Origin: Pseudo-nitzschia pungens
Lineage: Eukaryota; Bacillariophyta; Bacillariophyceae; Bacillariales; Bacillariaceae
Length of the DNA: 64,000 nucleotides
Assembly (NCBI GenBank): GCA_037355855.1
Contig: CM074759.1
Span: 7,068,001-7,132,000 of the forward strand
Direction of reading: 5' to 3'
A model generated the notes under the pieces. That model made no database searches and was not told the origin of the DNA. It worked only from the letters and a program-made list of their open reading frames with translations. The position numbers and the translations under genes are program-made. Positions within the stretch are counted from its first letter, which is position 1. Every line of letters starts with the position of its first letter. Below, one piece after another: positions 30,448 to 40,721 of this stretch.

Positions 30448-33174
30448 CTACCCAAATATATCATCACCAAGGTCCTCTACGTTGGGAGCATTCTCTTTCA
30501 CTTCAGGTTGAGGAGATAGGAACAATGCTGTAGCAGATTTTTTTAGGGCTTCATCGTTGTCTTCAAGGTCTGCTTTGGTGAGTTTAGAGCAACGTCTCTT
30601 CTGAATGAATTCCATCACTGTCTTTGGTCGATCCTCTCCCATTATTTCCACGTCAATGGTATTTGGATCACTGACAAATTTATAGTTCTCGAAATTATTG
30701 TAGAGATCATCAACAAGCTCTTTCACTTTTGATCTATCCTGTTCGCGAGTAATAAGGAGACGCTGTGGCTCGTCGCGAATAGGATCGCAAGCCTCTCCTC
30801 TTCGATCTGGGTATTGTCCGACACAGTTCTTAATGATTGCAATAGAGGAAGCTTTTGGTAACTTTCTGTTTGCGTGTACACTTTCATAGTCACACATTGT
30901 TTGATAGATCTTTGTGCGACTTGAGAAGTGATACAATGCAGCGCGATATGCATCATCATGATAAGCCTCCAAGGACGCAGCTGGCTCTCCCTTCCTCCGA
31001 TCAAGGAATCGAGACGCTTTTTTGATTGCCACAGTCAGCTCTTTGTGGTCACCATCCACCATTTTTCCGTTGAACTTCTCCAGTCTCTCGCGTGCATTAT
31101 TCTGGTCACGAATCTTCTGTTCTTGCTTCTCTTTTGTTCTTTTTTTTCGAGCCATGCCTCGTCTCTGCGCCGCTGTGTTCCCCGCTGATTGATCTGATTT
31201 TCTCTTCTTCTTTGTGTGTTCAGGTCTCCTGATTGGCCTGGGTGGTTCTTTCTCTGCTTCGCCATCACTGTCGTTGATCACAACAATCTCAGAAGGACTG
31301 GGAATATCATTTCGAACCATCGTGCTCTCTCCGAGATTTGCTTTAAACCAATGACAGTAATTTAAAAGGTAGAAAAGATCATTTCTTACAAGCAGTGAAT
31401 CGGAGTCTTTTCTGCCATCACAGAAATTGATTTCACCACTCTCCACATCCTTCAGCCGTATCTTCTGTCCATCCTGAAGTTTCTTCATAACATGGTAACG
31501 AGTGACGAGGCATTGATATCCGCATGTCCAGGTATCCGATTGAACAGGAACATCAATCTTTATTGCCGGGATAGTGTTTTTGCTGCAGGCTCTAACCTTG
31601 AATACATCGTGCTCAAGGCCATACTTGTTGAGAAATTTGCGAAGCTTTTCAGCAACTTTGTCTGTCGAATGCCATCCACAATCCGGCAAAGAATTTGCAT
31701 ATAAGATGAAAGGGTGGTCCAAATCATCATTCTCCATAAACTTGCTTTTGTTGTATCCTTTTAAACTCTTTGCATTGAAAATGAAGAACTGTGAAAAATG
31801 GTTGCTGCTGTAGACACGGCCATCGATCACGTCGAAGTCAAAGAGATTGCCACCAATGTTAGGATTGATATTTAGAATTCTGTCGATCTCGTTTCCTTTT
31901 TCGTAGACTCCATAGCAACCGCGGGTAGACAATAACGTCTCGAAGAATGCAGTAGGTAGAGGACACCAAGATATGTCACTGTTCTTCATAAATGTCCAAT
32001 GGGTTGCAAAATCAAGGATAGCATAACCTGAATGGAGCAGGAAGGGGTCCTTGGTTGTTTCGGGGTTTCTACCAAGGGCATTGTAATCATCCCGAGCCAT
32101 CACAACGTCACAGAGAGAGAGGGAGATTTTCTCAATTGGATTGCTTTTGACTTGGCGCCACACTTTCAAAGCATTATGCTTCAGGTTGTCATCAATTGAA
32201 AGTATTTCTTCAACTGGAAAACTGCCATCAAAAAGATCCTGAATACTAATGCGACCAAATTTCTCTCCCTGTAACTTGGTCGTCGTGTGTTGTATATGAT
32301 CCTTTCTCTTGAGCAAGTTTTTGGTACTATCATTCTTCGGCGTCGATTCTGTACGTTTGTCTTGCTCCGATGGCTTACCACTATCATCGTTTCTCGTGCA
32401 ATCATCAATTTTGTCATGGTCACCATGATCTTTACCACCTAGAATACTTGCGACGCCACTAAGATTGCCATCATCACCTGCTGGAGAATCAAAAGCGTTG
32501 CCGTTGTCCTTGTTTGACTTCTCATTGTCGATATTCTTGTTGTTTTTATCTTCAGCCATCAATAGGGACTCGCTTTTCTTCGCTTCCACAGTGGAAGTGG
32601 CGTTGTTGTTGGCACCTTTCCCCTCGCTGGCATCGGGGGGATCTTCATCAAAGCGCTGTTGTGATAAATTCGTTGGGAGTTGTGGCGAAAAGCAATCGAT
32701 ACCCATAGAAGGAGCGCTTTCTTTCGGCGTCGATTTCCTTTTCTTGCGCTTTGCCGCAAGCTTTTTCGCACTTTCTACCTCATATTGTTTACCCTTCGCC
32801 GTTGCCTTTCGTTTTCGTTGGCCTCTCCTTTCTTCTTTCTGCACCGAGCTTTCTGCGGCCTTTTTTTGTCTTGCTTCTCTTTGCCTTTTTCTCTCGCTTC
32901 TAGAAACTTTCATGTCTACTAGTGCGCACTGTGGACAGATGAGCTGGCGGTCGATCCAATAGAAGAGATGATCTGCGTTGTTACACCTACGGCAGAAGGA
33001 GTCGCAAAGAAACGAGAAATGTTTGACCCCAGCACGTTCGAGATCTTTGTGATAATCCCTTGGAGTAGAGGCTATCTGTATCGCTTTTGCATTAATCTCT
33101 CTTTTCCTTTTCCAACAATCCCAAGTAGGTCGAGGCTGGAGAGGAGATGGCCTAATCAATTTTGCCTTGTACAT
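30448..33174 (-). CDS. Ulp1-like (C48-type) cysteine protease with zinc-ribbon N-terminus, 908 aa
   Basis: Located in the 10.8-kb element, opposite in strand to the transposase candidate. The first ATG has its complement at 33172-33174; upstream in-frame sequence offers only TTG. A C-x2-C...C-x2-C pair (C61, C64, C80, C83) forms a likely zinc ribbon. It is followed by a long Lys/Arg-rich, coiled or disordered segment with nuclear-localisation-like KKRK clusters. The protease core has His459 (SSNHFSQFFIF), Asn494 (ILYANSLPD) where Ulp1 usually has Asp, Gln545 (VPVQSDTW) for the oxyanion hole and Cys551 (TWTCGYQC). This order (H, N/D, Q, C) matches Ulp1/SENP-type peptidases that remove SUMO or related modifiers. 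The C-terminal 300 residues are basic and unassigned. No frameshift is seen. The protease assignment is reasonably firm; the substrate is unknown. Confidence 0.7.
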   Translation of the reverse strand: MYKAKLIRPSPLQPRPTWDCWKRKREINAKAIQIASTPRDYHKDLERAGVKHFSFLCDSFCRRCNNADHLFYWIDRQLICPQCALVDMKVSRSERKRQREARQKKAAESSVQKEERRGQRKRKATAKGKQYEVESAKKLAAKRKKRKSTPKESAPSMGIDCFSPQLPTNLSQQRFDEDPPDASEGKGANNNATSTVEAKKSESLLMAEDKNNKNIDNEKSNKDNGNAFDSPAGDDGNLSGVASILGGKDHGDHDKIDDCTRNDDSGKPSEQDKRTESTPKNDSTKNLLKRKDHIQHTTTKLQGEKFGRISIQDLFDGSFPVEEILSIDDNLKHNALKVWRQVKSNPIEKISLSLCDVVMARDDYNALGRNPETTKDPFLLHSGYAILDFATHWTFMKNSDISWCPLPTAFFETLLSTRGCYGVYEKGNEIDRILNINPNIGGNLFDFDVIDGRVYSSNHFSQFFIFNAKSLKGYNKSKFMENDDLDHPFILYANSLPDCGWHSTDKVAEKLRKFLNKYGLEHDVFKVRACSKNTIPAIKIDVPVQSDTWTCGYQCLVTRYHVMKKLQDGQKIRLKDVESGEINFCDGRKDSDSLLVRNDLFYLLNYCHWFKANLGESTMVRNDIPSPSEIVVINDSDGEAEKEPPRPIRRPEHTKKKRKSDQSAGNTAAQRRGMARKKRTKEKQEQKIRDQNNARERLEKFNGKMVDGDHKELTVAIKKASRFLDRRKGEPAASLEAYHDDAYRAALYHFSSRTKIYQTMCDYESVHANRKLPKASSIAIIKNCVGQYPDRRGEACDPIRDEPQRLLITREQDRSKVKELVDDLYNNFENYKFVSDPNTIDVEIMGEDRPKTVMEFIQKRRCSKLTKADLEDNDEALKKSATALFLSPQPEVKENAPNVEDLGDDIFG

Positions 33175-33482
33175 TTTGAATTCTGATTTGAAAACCAAAC
33201 CGGTCCACTGTAGATTTTTCAATTTTGTGATTTGAATTCTGATTCAAATTGCTCCGCGAAATTATTATATGTGGTTGCAACATTGTTCATTGTAGTGCTT
33301 TAAACGCGATACCTTTTTGTCTCCTATAAAAGCTATTGTTACTATCATGGTTTATTCTTGTTGCGAGCTTGATCATAAAGATGTTCTTGTCTGTTTCAGG
33401 TTCTTGTCTGTTGCGTCGGTTTTCGGTTTTCGAACATGATGTCACATCATGGTTTACGGTTTATGCTGGAGTTCATGTATTG

Positions 33483-33708
33483 ATTGGAGTTGATGAAATA
33501 CTACTAGAGAAACTACGTTCAATCCTACGTAGTGTCGAGTTCGAGTGAACCAAAAAAAAAAATTAGGGGGGGGACACTACGGAAAAATTGGATGAAAAAA
33601 AAAAAAAAGCGTCGAGAAAAAAAAAAAAGCGGCGCCTCCAAAAAAAAAGCGCGGGGATCACGCCGATTTATTTTGAAATCGTTCCATTTTTTCCGTGGCC
33701 CCAGATGA
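33483..33708 (-). repeat. Right terminal inverted repeat, about 226 bp
   Basis: Reverse complement of 22891-23136, lacking one CTCGACGC-plus-T block. Its end is 100 bp from the MCM7 stop codon. Confidence 0.95.
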
Positions 33709-33808
33709 TAGTAGTCAAGTTCCCGTTCCCATCCGAAACACGCCCGTACTTCATATTTTTTATTAGTATTAGTATAATATGATAACAGTATAATGTTTTT
33801 GTTTCCAT

Positions 33809-36800
33809 TTACGAAATCAAATGGATTTGTGTCCGGCTCTGATTGATTTGAATCACCTCCAGTGCCTCGTACTCTTCCAGACAGGATTGCATCTGCTGGA
33901 CCGTGAATCCCTTTCGAATGACCATGGCCTCCGCCAGCTTCATCTCGACCGTGTTGGTGTTCGAGGAATTGGAATAGTCCCGGATGATGTGGAAGATCCG
34001 CGACAGGACGTCCTCCCGCCGCACCGATTTCCCGTCGGCCCCCTGTTCTTCCTCCGACAGGCTCGCCTTGCTCATGTGCGTCAGCCGAATGGCCTCGTCG
34101 ACGTCCTCCCGGGCCACGAAATCGCTAAAGCGCAACCGGGCCAGGGCCTGTCCGAGCCGGAGGATCGAGAGGAGCTGCCGCGCGGTCATGGCGGTCTGGT
34201 CCCCGGCGCGATTGCCGGTGTGGTTCCGGCGCCTTCCGCCGCCGTTGTGGCTCCTCCCGGGTCGATCCTGCGCCCGGAGGGACACGTAGGCCTCGACAAT
34301 GTAGGGTGCGACCTCGGGGGGCACCACCGGATCGTGGAGGCGGGCCCGGGCAATGTACTCCCGCAGGAGCCGGGGGGAGACGATGCCCTTTTCCTCGTCA
34401 AAGTCGCGGTTCCGGTTTCCGGCGCCGCCGTCCGAGTCGGCATCCGAGCCATCATCGTCGTCGTCGTCGTCGTCGTCATCGTCACCATCACCCGAGTTCC
34501 CGCCGTCCCTGTTGCGTTCCTCCAGTCCCTCGTTTTGGTGGACAAAGGTGACGTGCCGGGCCAGTGCCATGTCGCGGTCCATGTCGGGGGTATCGAGTAT
34601 CAAAAACACGAGATCGAATCGACTGAGCAACGAGTTTGGCAGGTTGATGTTTTCCGAGAGGGATTTGTTTCGATTGTAGCGACTGTAGAGTGGATTGGCT
34701 GCCGCGAGCACCGATGCCCGTGCGTTGAGAGTAGCCACCTGCAGAGGAGAATGACAGATGGACGGGAAACGGGGAGAACGGAACAAATTGATGAAATGGA
34801 TGAGTGAGTGAATCCATGAATGGATGAGTGAGTGAGTGAGTAAATGAATCCATTCGAGGGGTGATCCACGGTGGTTGCCGATCCAACGCAAATAACACAA
34901 ACAACTAGCACAAACAATTCAATTCAATTCAATTCAATTCAAATCAAAAAACGCACTCCCGCAAGAAATGCGGCACCGCGGCAACGCATCGACGCAGCAA
35001 TGCAATGCAATGCAATGCAATGCACCGTATATAATATACTCACGATCCCCGCCTTGGCCACCGACACCGTCTGCTGCTCCATGACCTCGTGGATCGACGA
35101 CCGGTCCGCCTCGTCCATCTTGTCGAACTCGTCGATCGCGCAGATGCCCTTGTCGGCCAGGACCAGCGCCCCGCCCTCCAGGTTGAGCTCCCCCGTGGCG
35201 TTGTCCTTGGTGACGGACGCCGTCAGCCCGACCCCGGAGGATCCCTTCCCGGTGGTGTAGACGCCCCGCGGCGCGACGCTCGCGACGTGCTTGAGGAGCT
35301 GGGACTTGGCGACCCCCGGATCCCCCATGAGGCAGATGTTGATGTCCCCCCGGATGGTCATGCCGTCGGCCATGGTGCGGACGACCCCTCCCGTGAGTTG
35401 CAGGAGGAGGGCCCGCTTGATGTCGGCGTGGCCGAAAATTTCCGGGGCGATCGACCGGCTGAGAATCCCGACCGGATCCTCCGAAACGGCGACCCTCCGG
35501 AGGTCGTCCTCGAGGGAATCGATCCCGCCAGCGCCACCGCCAGCGCCGATGCGTTCGAGAGCGGCGGGACGATCCGGCGGCGACGGCGACGCCTCCGACC
35601 GGGTCGCCGTCGCCGTTGTCGACGACCGCTTGTGGACCACCAGGTGCTGGGCGTCCACAAAGAGCGTCGACATGAGTCCCGCCCGGCGGCCGGCGGCCCC
35701 GTGTCCGTCCTGGACCTTCTGCGGCAAAAAGATCCCGTCGAGGGTCACCACGTCCCCGGGCGCCGCCAGCCGCGTCAGCTCCCCCCTGCAGTGGACCGAG
35801 AGGGACCGGGGAACGTGCCCCATCGGGACCTGCGACGGGAGCTCCTGGAGCTTGAGCTCCTGGAACTTGGTGAACTTGCTGCCGCGCGTCTCGAGCTTGA
35901 GGACGCCGAGGACGCGGCGGCCGCCGCCGCCATTGGCGTTGCCGTTGCCCGCCGCCCCCTGCGCCGCGCAAATGGGGCAGATCGTTTCCGGCAAAAAGTC
36001 CCGCTTGCGGTGGGTCTCCCTGTAGAGCTCGGATCCGCAAACGTCGCACGTGTAGGCGGCGACCTGCAGGAGTGGCTTGACGTCCGAGGCCCGGACGATC
36101 ATGCCCTTGAGCGTGACGAGCTTGCCGAGGCTCTTGGAGCGAACGTGCCGAAGCGAGACGCCCTCGGAATCCGCGGATCGCGAGTTGGAATTCGAATTGG
36201 AGTTCGAATTGGAAGGTTCCGCCTGCTGGCTGCCCGTGCGCGGGTCCCAAAAGGGAAAGAGGGTCCCCCTCCGCCCGATGGGGAGGATCCGGAGCTCGTA
36301 CCGGCGCATGAGCATGGGAGGAAAGGCATTGAGGTGGTCGGTGCCGTTGTTGTTATTGTTGGCATTCGCGGCATCTCCCTCCACTCCTCCCGCGTCGGGA
36401 TTCTGTTGCTGCTGCTGCTGCTGCTGCGATTGCTGGTGGAGCGCCAGGCGCTGTTCCTGCAAAACGTCCATGGCGTCCCTCAGCCGGACCGAATTGCTGC
36501 GACTCGCGCCGGCGTCGTTGTTGTTGTTGCTATTGTCATTAGTATTGTTGTTGTTGTTGTTGCTATCATTATTGTTGTTGTTCCGCCGCCCCCGCCGGCG
36601 TTCCGGCCGAAAGTTTTGCGCCAGAAGCTTGTCCACCACCGAGCAAAAGAGCGCGTGGTACCTCAAGCCGTTGCGGGTGGCCCGTTCCGCCAGATCCCTC
36701 CCGCGGACCGGGTCCCAGACCGAGAGTTCCCCCAGGGGAATCTCCACCAGAAAGGTCGTGGCCGTTTCGCTGGGATAGTCCTTGTTGGCGATTTTCTGCA

Positions 36801-37412
36801 GCAGCGGGGGATAGCACGGGACGCGCTCGATGCGGGCGTTCGAATCTTCCCGGGTGGGCTCGAAGAGGCGGTCCGGGTCATCATCGTCGTCGTCGTTGTT
36901 GTTGGAGGGGCGGACGATCCGACGAATGGTGTGTTCCAGGATGAAACTCGTGAAAATGGCTGTTTTGCGATTTGGTTGATTTTGGTTTTGGTTTTGGTTT
37001 TGGTTTTGAATTTGGGATTCGCAGTTGGAGTTGGAGTCAAAATTTGGCGCGAGATGGGTTAGAAATAATTGTGATAACAATAGTCACAATACATGCCGTA
37101 GTAACAGTAATAAGAATGGACATTGCCATTGGCACGCACAGTGCGTTTGTTGCTCGTCATTGGCAATCATCGAATCTTCGATCGAATGAAACGAGGCGAG
37201 ACGAAACGAAACGATTCGTTCTGGACCGTCCTCCGAAACAGAAAATACGTGGCGCTGCAAAGCGAGTTTTGTTTTTCTTTCTTTTGCTTTGCTTTGATTT
37301 GATTTGCTTCGCTTTGCGTTCTGCTCTACTCACCGGCATCGTCGTCGTAATCGGGATATTGATTCCCCGTCACGATTTCCGCGGCGTTCGCGATCGTGTC
37401 TTGCGACGCCAT
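33809..37412 (-). CDS. MCM7: DNA replication licensing factor MCM7, three exons, 974 aa
   Basis: Subunit of the MCM2-7 replicative helicase. Exon 1 is 37334-37412 (ATG complement at 37410-37412, 26 codons plus one base; GTGAG donor). Exon 2 is 35044-36959 (acceptor AAAACAG; donor GTGAGT). Exon 3 is 33809-34738 (acceptor CTGCAG; TAA stop). The joined frame is continuous. The zinc finger is C331-D-V-C334 with a later CPIC. Walker A is GDPGVAKSQ at 572-580, Walker B is IDEF with D636-E637, and the arginine finger is SRFD with R705. The segment TRGSKFTKFQELKLQELPSQ is MCM7-type. It is longer than the usual about 720 residues because of low-complexity inserts (Asn, Gln and Asp runs), including a poly-Asp tract in exon 3. 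It is divergent from the TIPIN-like gene 1.5 kb away. Confidence 0.95.
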
Positions 37413-37560
37413 CCGATATCGGTATCAGTATCAATCTCAGTATCAATCTCAGTATCAGTATCAGTATCAGTATCAGTATCAGTATCAGTATCAATCTCAG
37501 TATCAATCTCAGTAACCTTATCAGTCTCAGTCTCAGTCTCAATCTCAATGAAACAAGAAT
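37413..37560. repeat. Hexanucleotide repeat just upstream of MCM7
   Basis: An array of (A)TCAGT / TCTCAG / TCAATC units directly 5' of the MCM7 start codon, probably in the leader or promoter. Confidence 0.85.
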
Positions 37561-38897
37561 GCGGATAACAATGATCCGTTCCGAATGCGCCCCAATTCCA
37601 CCGGGATTCGTTACCGCTCGTTCTGAAAAAAGGGGGGCGGATGAAGTATTGTTGTTGCTTGCTTGCTTGGTGTAGTGGTTGTTTGCTTGCTTGCTTGGTG
37701 TAGTGGCTGGTTCCTTTTGGAAGCGGGCGAATGTCGCTGTTCGTTGCGAGTCAACACCTACCGTACGGTGCGGTGCGGTGCGTGAGCCTTTGCTGGATTC
37801 CTTCGAGACAATCAAAAAAAAGGAGGGACGATTACAGAGGAATTACTTGTACGGAACGATTATTTGATTTGACCAGATTGTCCTCGTCATTGCGATCGCG
37901 GGCTTTCGTTTTGGATTGGATTGCGATGGATTGTTGATCGAGAGCAATGGGTTTCATTGTTTTCGGAAAGGGTGTTTCGGTCCGAACGATACGTACTGAA
38001 TCGTAGGTAGCGTAGGATACGGTACGGTACGATTCACAAGTTAGGGTACGGTGCCTGGTAAGGTTACTGGTACCAGGTAAGGTTACGAGAACCTTGTACC
38101 GTACACAACTTGCAAGTTGCGCTAACCGTACCGTACATTCGAGCGCCCCTTCGTGGCGCGCCACTCCACCATTCTTCTCTCAATCAATCTCAATTCACAA
38201 TTCACAACTCACACGGTAAATTAATTACCGTAACTGCGAAGCACGCTGATAAGAAAAAAAAATAAATGCCGCACTTCACTTCGCGCCAAAAAAAGATACG
38301 TGTATGGCTGGTTGTGATGCTCGATCCATAAACAGTGCAATGCGTCGCGCGCTACGCGAAATGGAGTAGATACCAGTAATCTTACCATGTAAGGCCTTAC
38401 CGCATGTATTTTTGATTTTGAGAGTAATCTTACGGTAAGCCTTACGTACGATTACGGTAACCTACCGGTAATGTTCACCGGACCGAAAATCAAAGTGAAT
38501 CAATCATTTTTTATTAAAATCGCACTCGGTTTTGCACCCAAACCCCTTCGAAATACAGCAGGTGCGCAAGTCCGACCTGCTGGACACTAAGATCTTACTT
38601 GTACTTGTTTGGATAGCGTTATTATCATCTCTCCTTATCATTATTATCGTCGATGCTTCGGAACGATTGGAATTCGCTTCATCCGCATCCCTGATACAGC
38701 AATCCAACATTCAACGAACGTACCGTACCGCTTCCAAGGCAAGTGCAGTCCCAATTGCAATCCCCAACCACTACACCAACGCAATCCCACTCCACTCCTC
38801 CGCATTTCATTTCACTCCATTTCACCGAGCATTGAATTCCCAAAATCCCAACCAACCAAATAGCCAACCAACCAACCGACCCACCCACCAAACCACC
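37561..38897. other. Divergent intergenic region between MCM7 and the TIPIN-like gene
   Basis: No gene is supported, although the + frame is open from 38532 into the next gene without a good upstream ATG. It holds two copies of TTGCTTGCTTGGTGTAGTGG (about 37656-37705), repeated TACGGT/GGTACGG motifs (38020-38120), and a CCAACCAACC stretch just before the ATG at 38898. It presumably contains both promoters. Confidence 0.5.
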
Positions 38898-40721
38898 ATG
38901 AGTTCCTTTCTCCGCAACCGATCTTCCGCCCCGGGTCTCCGCCAGGGTCTGGTCCGTCCCTCCCTCGATTCCATGCGCACCACGACGAGCCGCCAATCCG
39001 GGAGGCGATCGCAGCCACCGTCCGGCAGGAACGCCACTGTCCGCTCGGAAAGCGAGACGGACTCGGACAACGACAACGACAACGACAACGAACGAGACCG
39101 GCTCGAGGCCCTCCCGTCGAAGCGAAACGGAGCGACCGCCGAGGAACGCGCGAATCGCAATTCCAGAAACAACTCCAACAACTCCAACCAAAAGAACCAA
39201 AACAGCAGCAAGCGCGCCCGCTCGAGCGATCGGGACATTGCCGACGAGTACGCGGCCCAGGACCAGCAGCAGCAGCGCAAGAAACGCCGCGTCGTTCACC
39301 GGCAGGTCACCCAGGAGGATCTCCTCCGGCCCGAGGGACTGGCGGCAATCCGCCACCGGATCGCGCCGTCCTTTCACGGATTCGGTTTCGGAAGCAATGG
39401 CAATGGCAATGGCAATGGCAATTCCCGAAGCCGTGGCAATCCCGATTCGAGGACCGCCGCTCCGACTCCCTCGTATTCGAGGACCCCTTCCTCCATGGCC
39501 AGGTACTCCCGCAGGCTCGTGCGGGCCTACGAGGATTGGATGGACACGCTGACGCTGGGACTCCCCCTCGGGGAGCAGTCCTGGAAGCTCCGGGCGCTGG
39601 GATCGAGGGAAGGGGTTCGGTCCTTTCTCCGGGAGATGCGGAACGCGGTCCGCGACGAGCACGTCGAGCGGGTCCTGGGACTCGAGCCGGCGGACCGGCT
39701 CCTGCGGCAGCTGGAGGACTATTACCACCAGATGCGGGAGGAGGACGAGCGGGATGGTAATGGTGATGGTGATGGTGATGGTGATGGAGATGCGGATCCG
39801 AACAAGGAAGGACCGGCACCGGTTACGGAAATTGCCAATCCCTATGCAAACCCAAGTGCAACCGCAACCGCCAACGCCAACGCTCGACCCGGCTCCGAAA
39901 CCACGCGCGTCGTCAGCCCCAAGCCCGCTCCGGAGGAAGCAACCGATGGCGTCGGCGATGCCCTCGAACAACGCCACCGGGAACAGCGCGCGCGGATGCA
40001 GCGACGGAAACAGAAACAGAAACAGAAACAATCCCTGGAAGACTCGGACGACGAGGAGGAACGGGTCTTTGGAGAAGACGACGACAGTGACAATGATAAT
40101 GATAATGACAATGACAGTGGTTTGGGTGCCGCCAGAGCGGCCGGGGGGACCTCCCCTCCGCCGACCAAGCGGCGCATGGTGCTGGACGACGACGAGGACG
40201 ACGAGGACGATCATGATGATCACGATGATCACGACGAGGACCGTGACAAGGTCAAAAAGGACAACCAATCGCAAGGAAGAGAGCCAACCACCCTTCGAGG
40301 AGGTTTGGCAGAAACGAAACCAGACGCAACCCCAAACGAGAGCTCGGGGATGGAACCCGAAGACGAAGACGATCACGAACACGATCACGAACCAGACGCG
40401 GATGCGGATTCGGGTGCGGATGCCGACGCGGATGCCGACGCTGGGACCAAGGCACGGCTCGAGGACAAGGTGCGGAGCATCCGGGCACTGCTCGGCAGCA
40501 CCAATGTCGATGTCAGTGCCACTGCCAGCGCCATTGCCATTGTCGAGGGGGTCTCCGACAACACCAAGGCGGAAGCGGAAGCCGAAGCCGAACCCGGCGA
40601 TGGACACGACCGCGATCGCGAAACACAAATCGAAAGCGAACACAAAGGCGAACGCAACGAAAACGACAACGGCAACGACAACAATAACGACAACGACAAC
40701 GACAATGCTTCTGGGCCGTAG
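38898..40721 (+). CDS. TIPIN/Csm3/Swi3-like replication fork protection protein, 607 aa
   Basis: Homologues partner with Timeless/Tof1 to stabilise stalled replication forks. The start is the ATG at 38898 in ACCACCATGAG context. The N-terminus is disordered and Ser/Asn/Arg-rich. A Swi3-type domain begins near residue 135 (VTQEDLLRPEGLAAI). It is interrupted by a Gly-Asn repeat insert, then resumes around 199-270 (RYSRRLVRAYEDWMD, SREGVRSFLREMR), matching the LL..EGL...L...Y..W pattern of the family. The C-terminal 330 residues are low-complexity and acidic (DNDNDN, EDDEDDHDDHDD runs). The protein is about twice the usual family length because of these tracts. Assignment rests on domain pattern and fits the neighbouring MCM7. 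Confidence 0.65.
   Translation: MSSFLRNRSSAPGLRQGLVRPSLDSMRTTTSRQSGRRSQPPSGRNATVRSESETDSDNDNDNDNERDRLEALPSKRNGATAEERANRNSRNNSNNSNQKNQNSSKRARSSDRDIADEYAAQDQQQQRKKRRVVHRQVTQEDLLRPEGLAAIRHRIAPSFHGFGFGSNGNGNGNGNSRSRGNPDSRTAAPTPSYSRTPSSMARYSRRLVRAYEDWMDTLTLGLPLGEQSWKLRALGSREGVRSFLREMRNAVRDEHVERVLGLEPADRLLRQLEDYYHQMREEDERDGNGDGDGDGDGDADPNKEGPAPVTEIANPYANPSATATANANARPGSETTRVVSPKPAPEEATDGVGDALEQRHREQRARMQRRKQKQKQKQSLEDSDDEEERVFGEDDDSDNDNDNDNDSGLGAARAAGGTSPPPTKRRMVLDDDEDDEDDHDDHDDHDEDRDKVKKDNQSQGREPTTLRGGLAETKPDATPNESSGMEPEDEDDHEHDHEPDADADSGADADADADAGTKARLEDKVRSIRALLGSTNVDVSATASAIAIVEGVSDNTKAEAEAEAEPGDGHDRDRETQIESEHKGERNENDNGNDNNNDNDNDNASGP

Larger units (their letters stand above)
22891..33708. mobile_element. 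10.8-kb DNA transposon with long terminal inverted repeats, transposase candidate and Ulp1-like protease
   Basis: The two ends are reverse complements: 22891-23136 and 33483-33708, both outermost TCATCTGGGGCCACGG. The flanks directly outside read TAGT on both sides (22887-22890 and 33709-33712), a possible 4-bp target-site duplication. Contents are a 1037-aa protein with a RING-like N-terminus and transposase-like core (+), a 138-aa ORF (-), a 116-aa acidic ORF (+), a 2.7-kb block of tandem repeats, and a 908-aa Ulp1-like protease (-). The superfamily is not assigned; large size, an Ulp1 gene and short target duplication would suit the Academ or KDZ-like groups, but this is inference. Confidence 0.85.

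Noticed and set aside
33821..34807. 328-codon + strand frame over MCM7 exon 3
   Set aside because: Antisense shadow; the minus frame encodes the arginine finger and the MCM C-terminal region.
34939..37062. Long open frames antisense to and overlapping MCM7
   Set aside because: They arise from GC-rich third positions and low-complexity tracts; the MCM7 frame carries all helicase motifs and proper splice sites.
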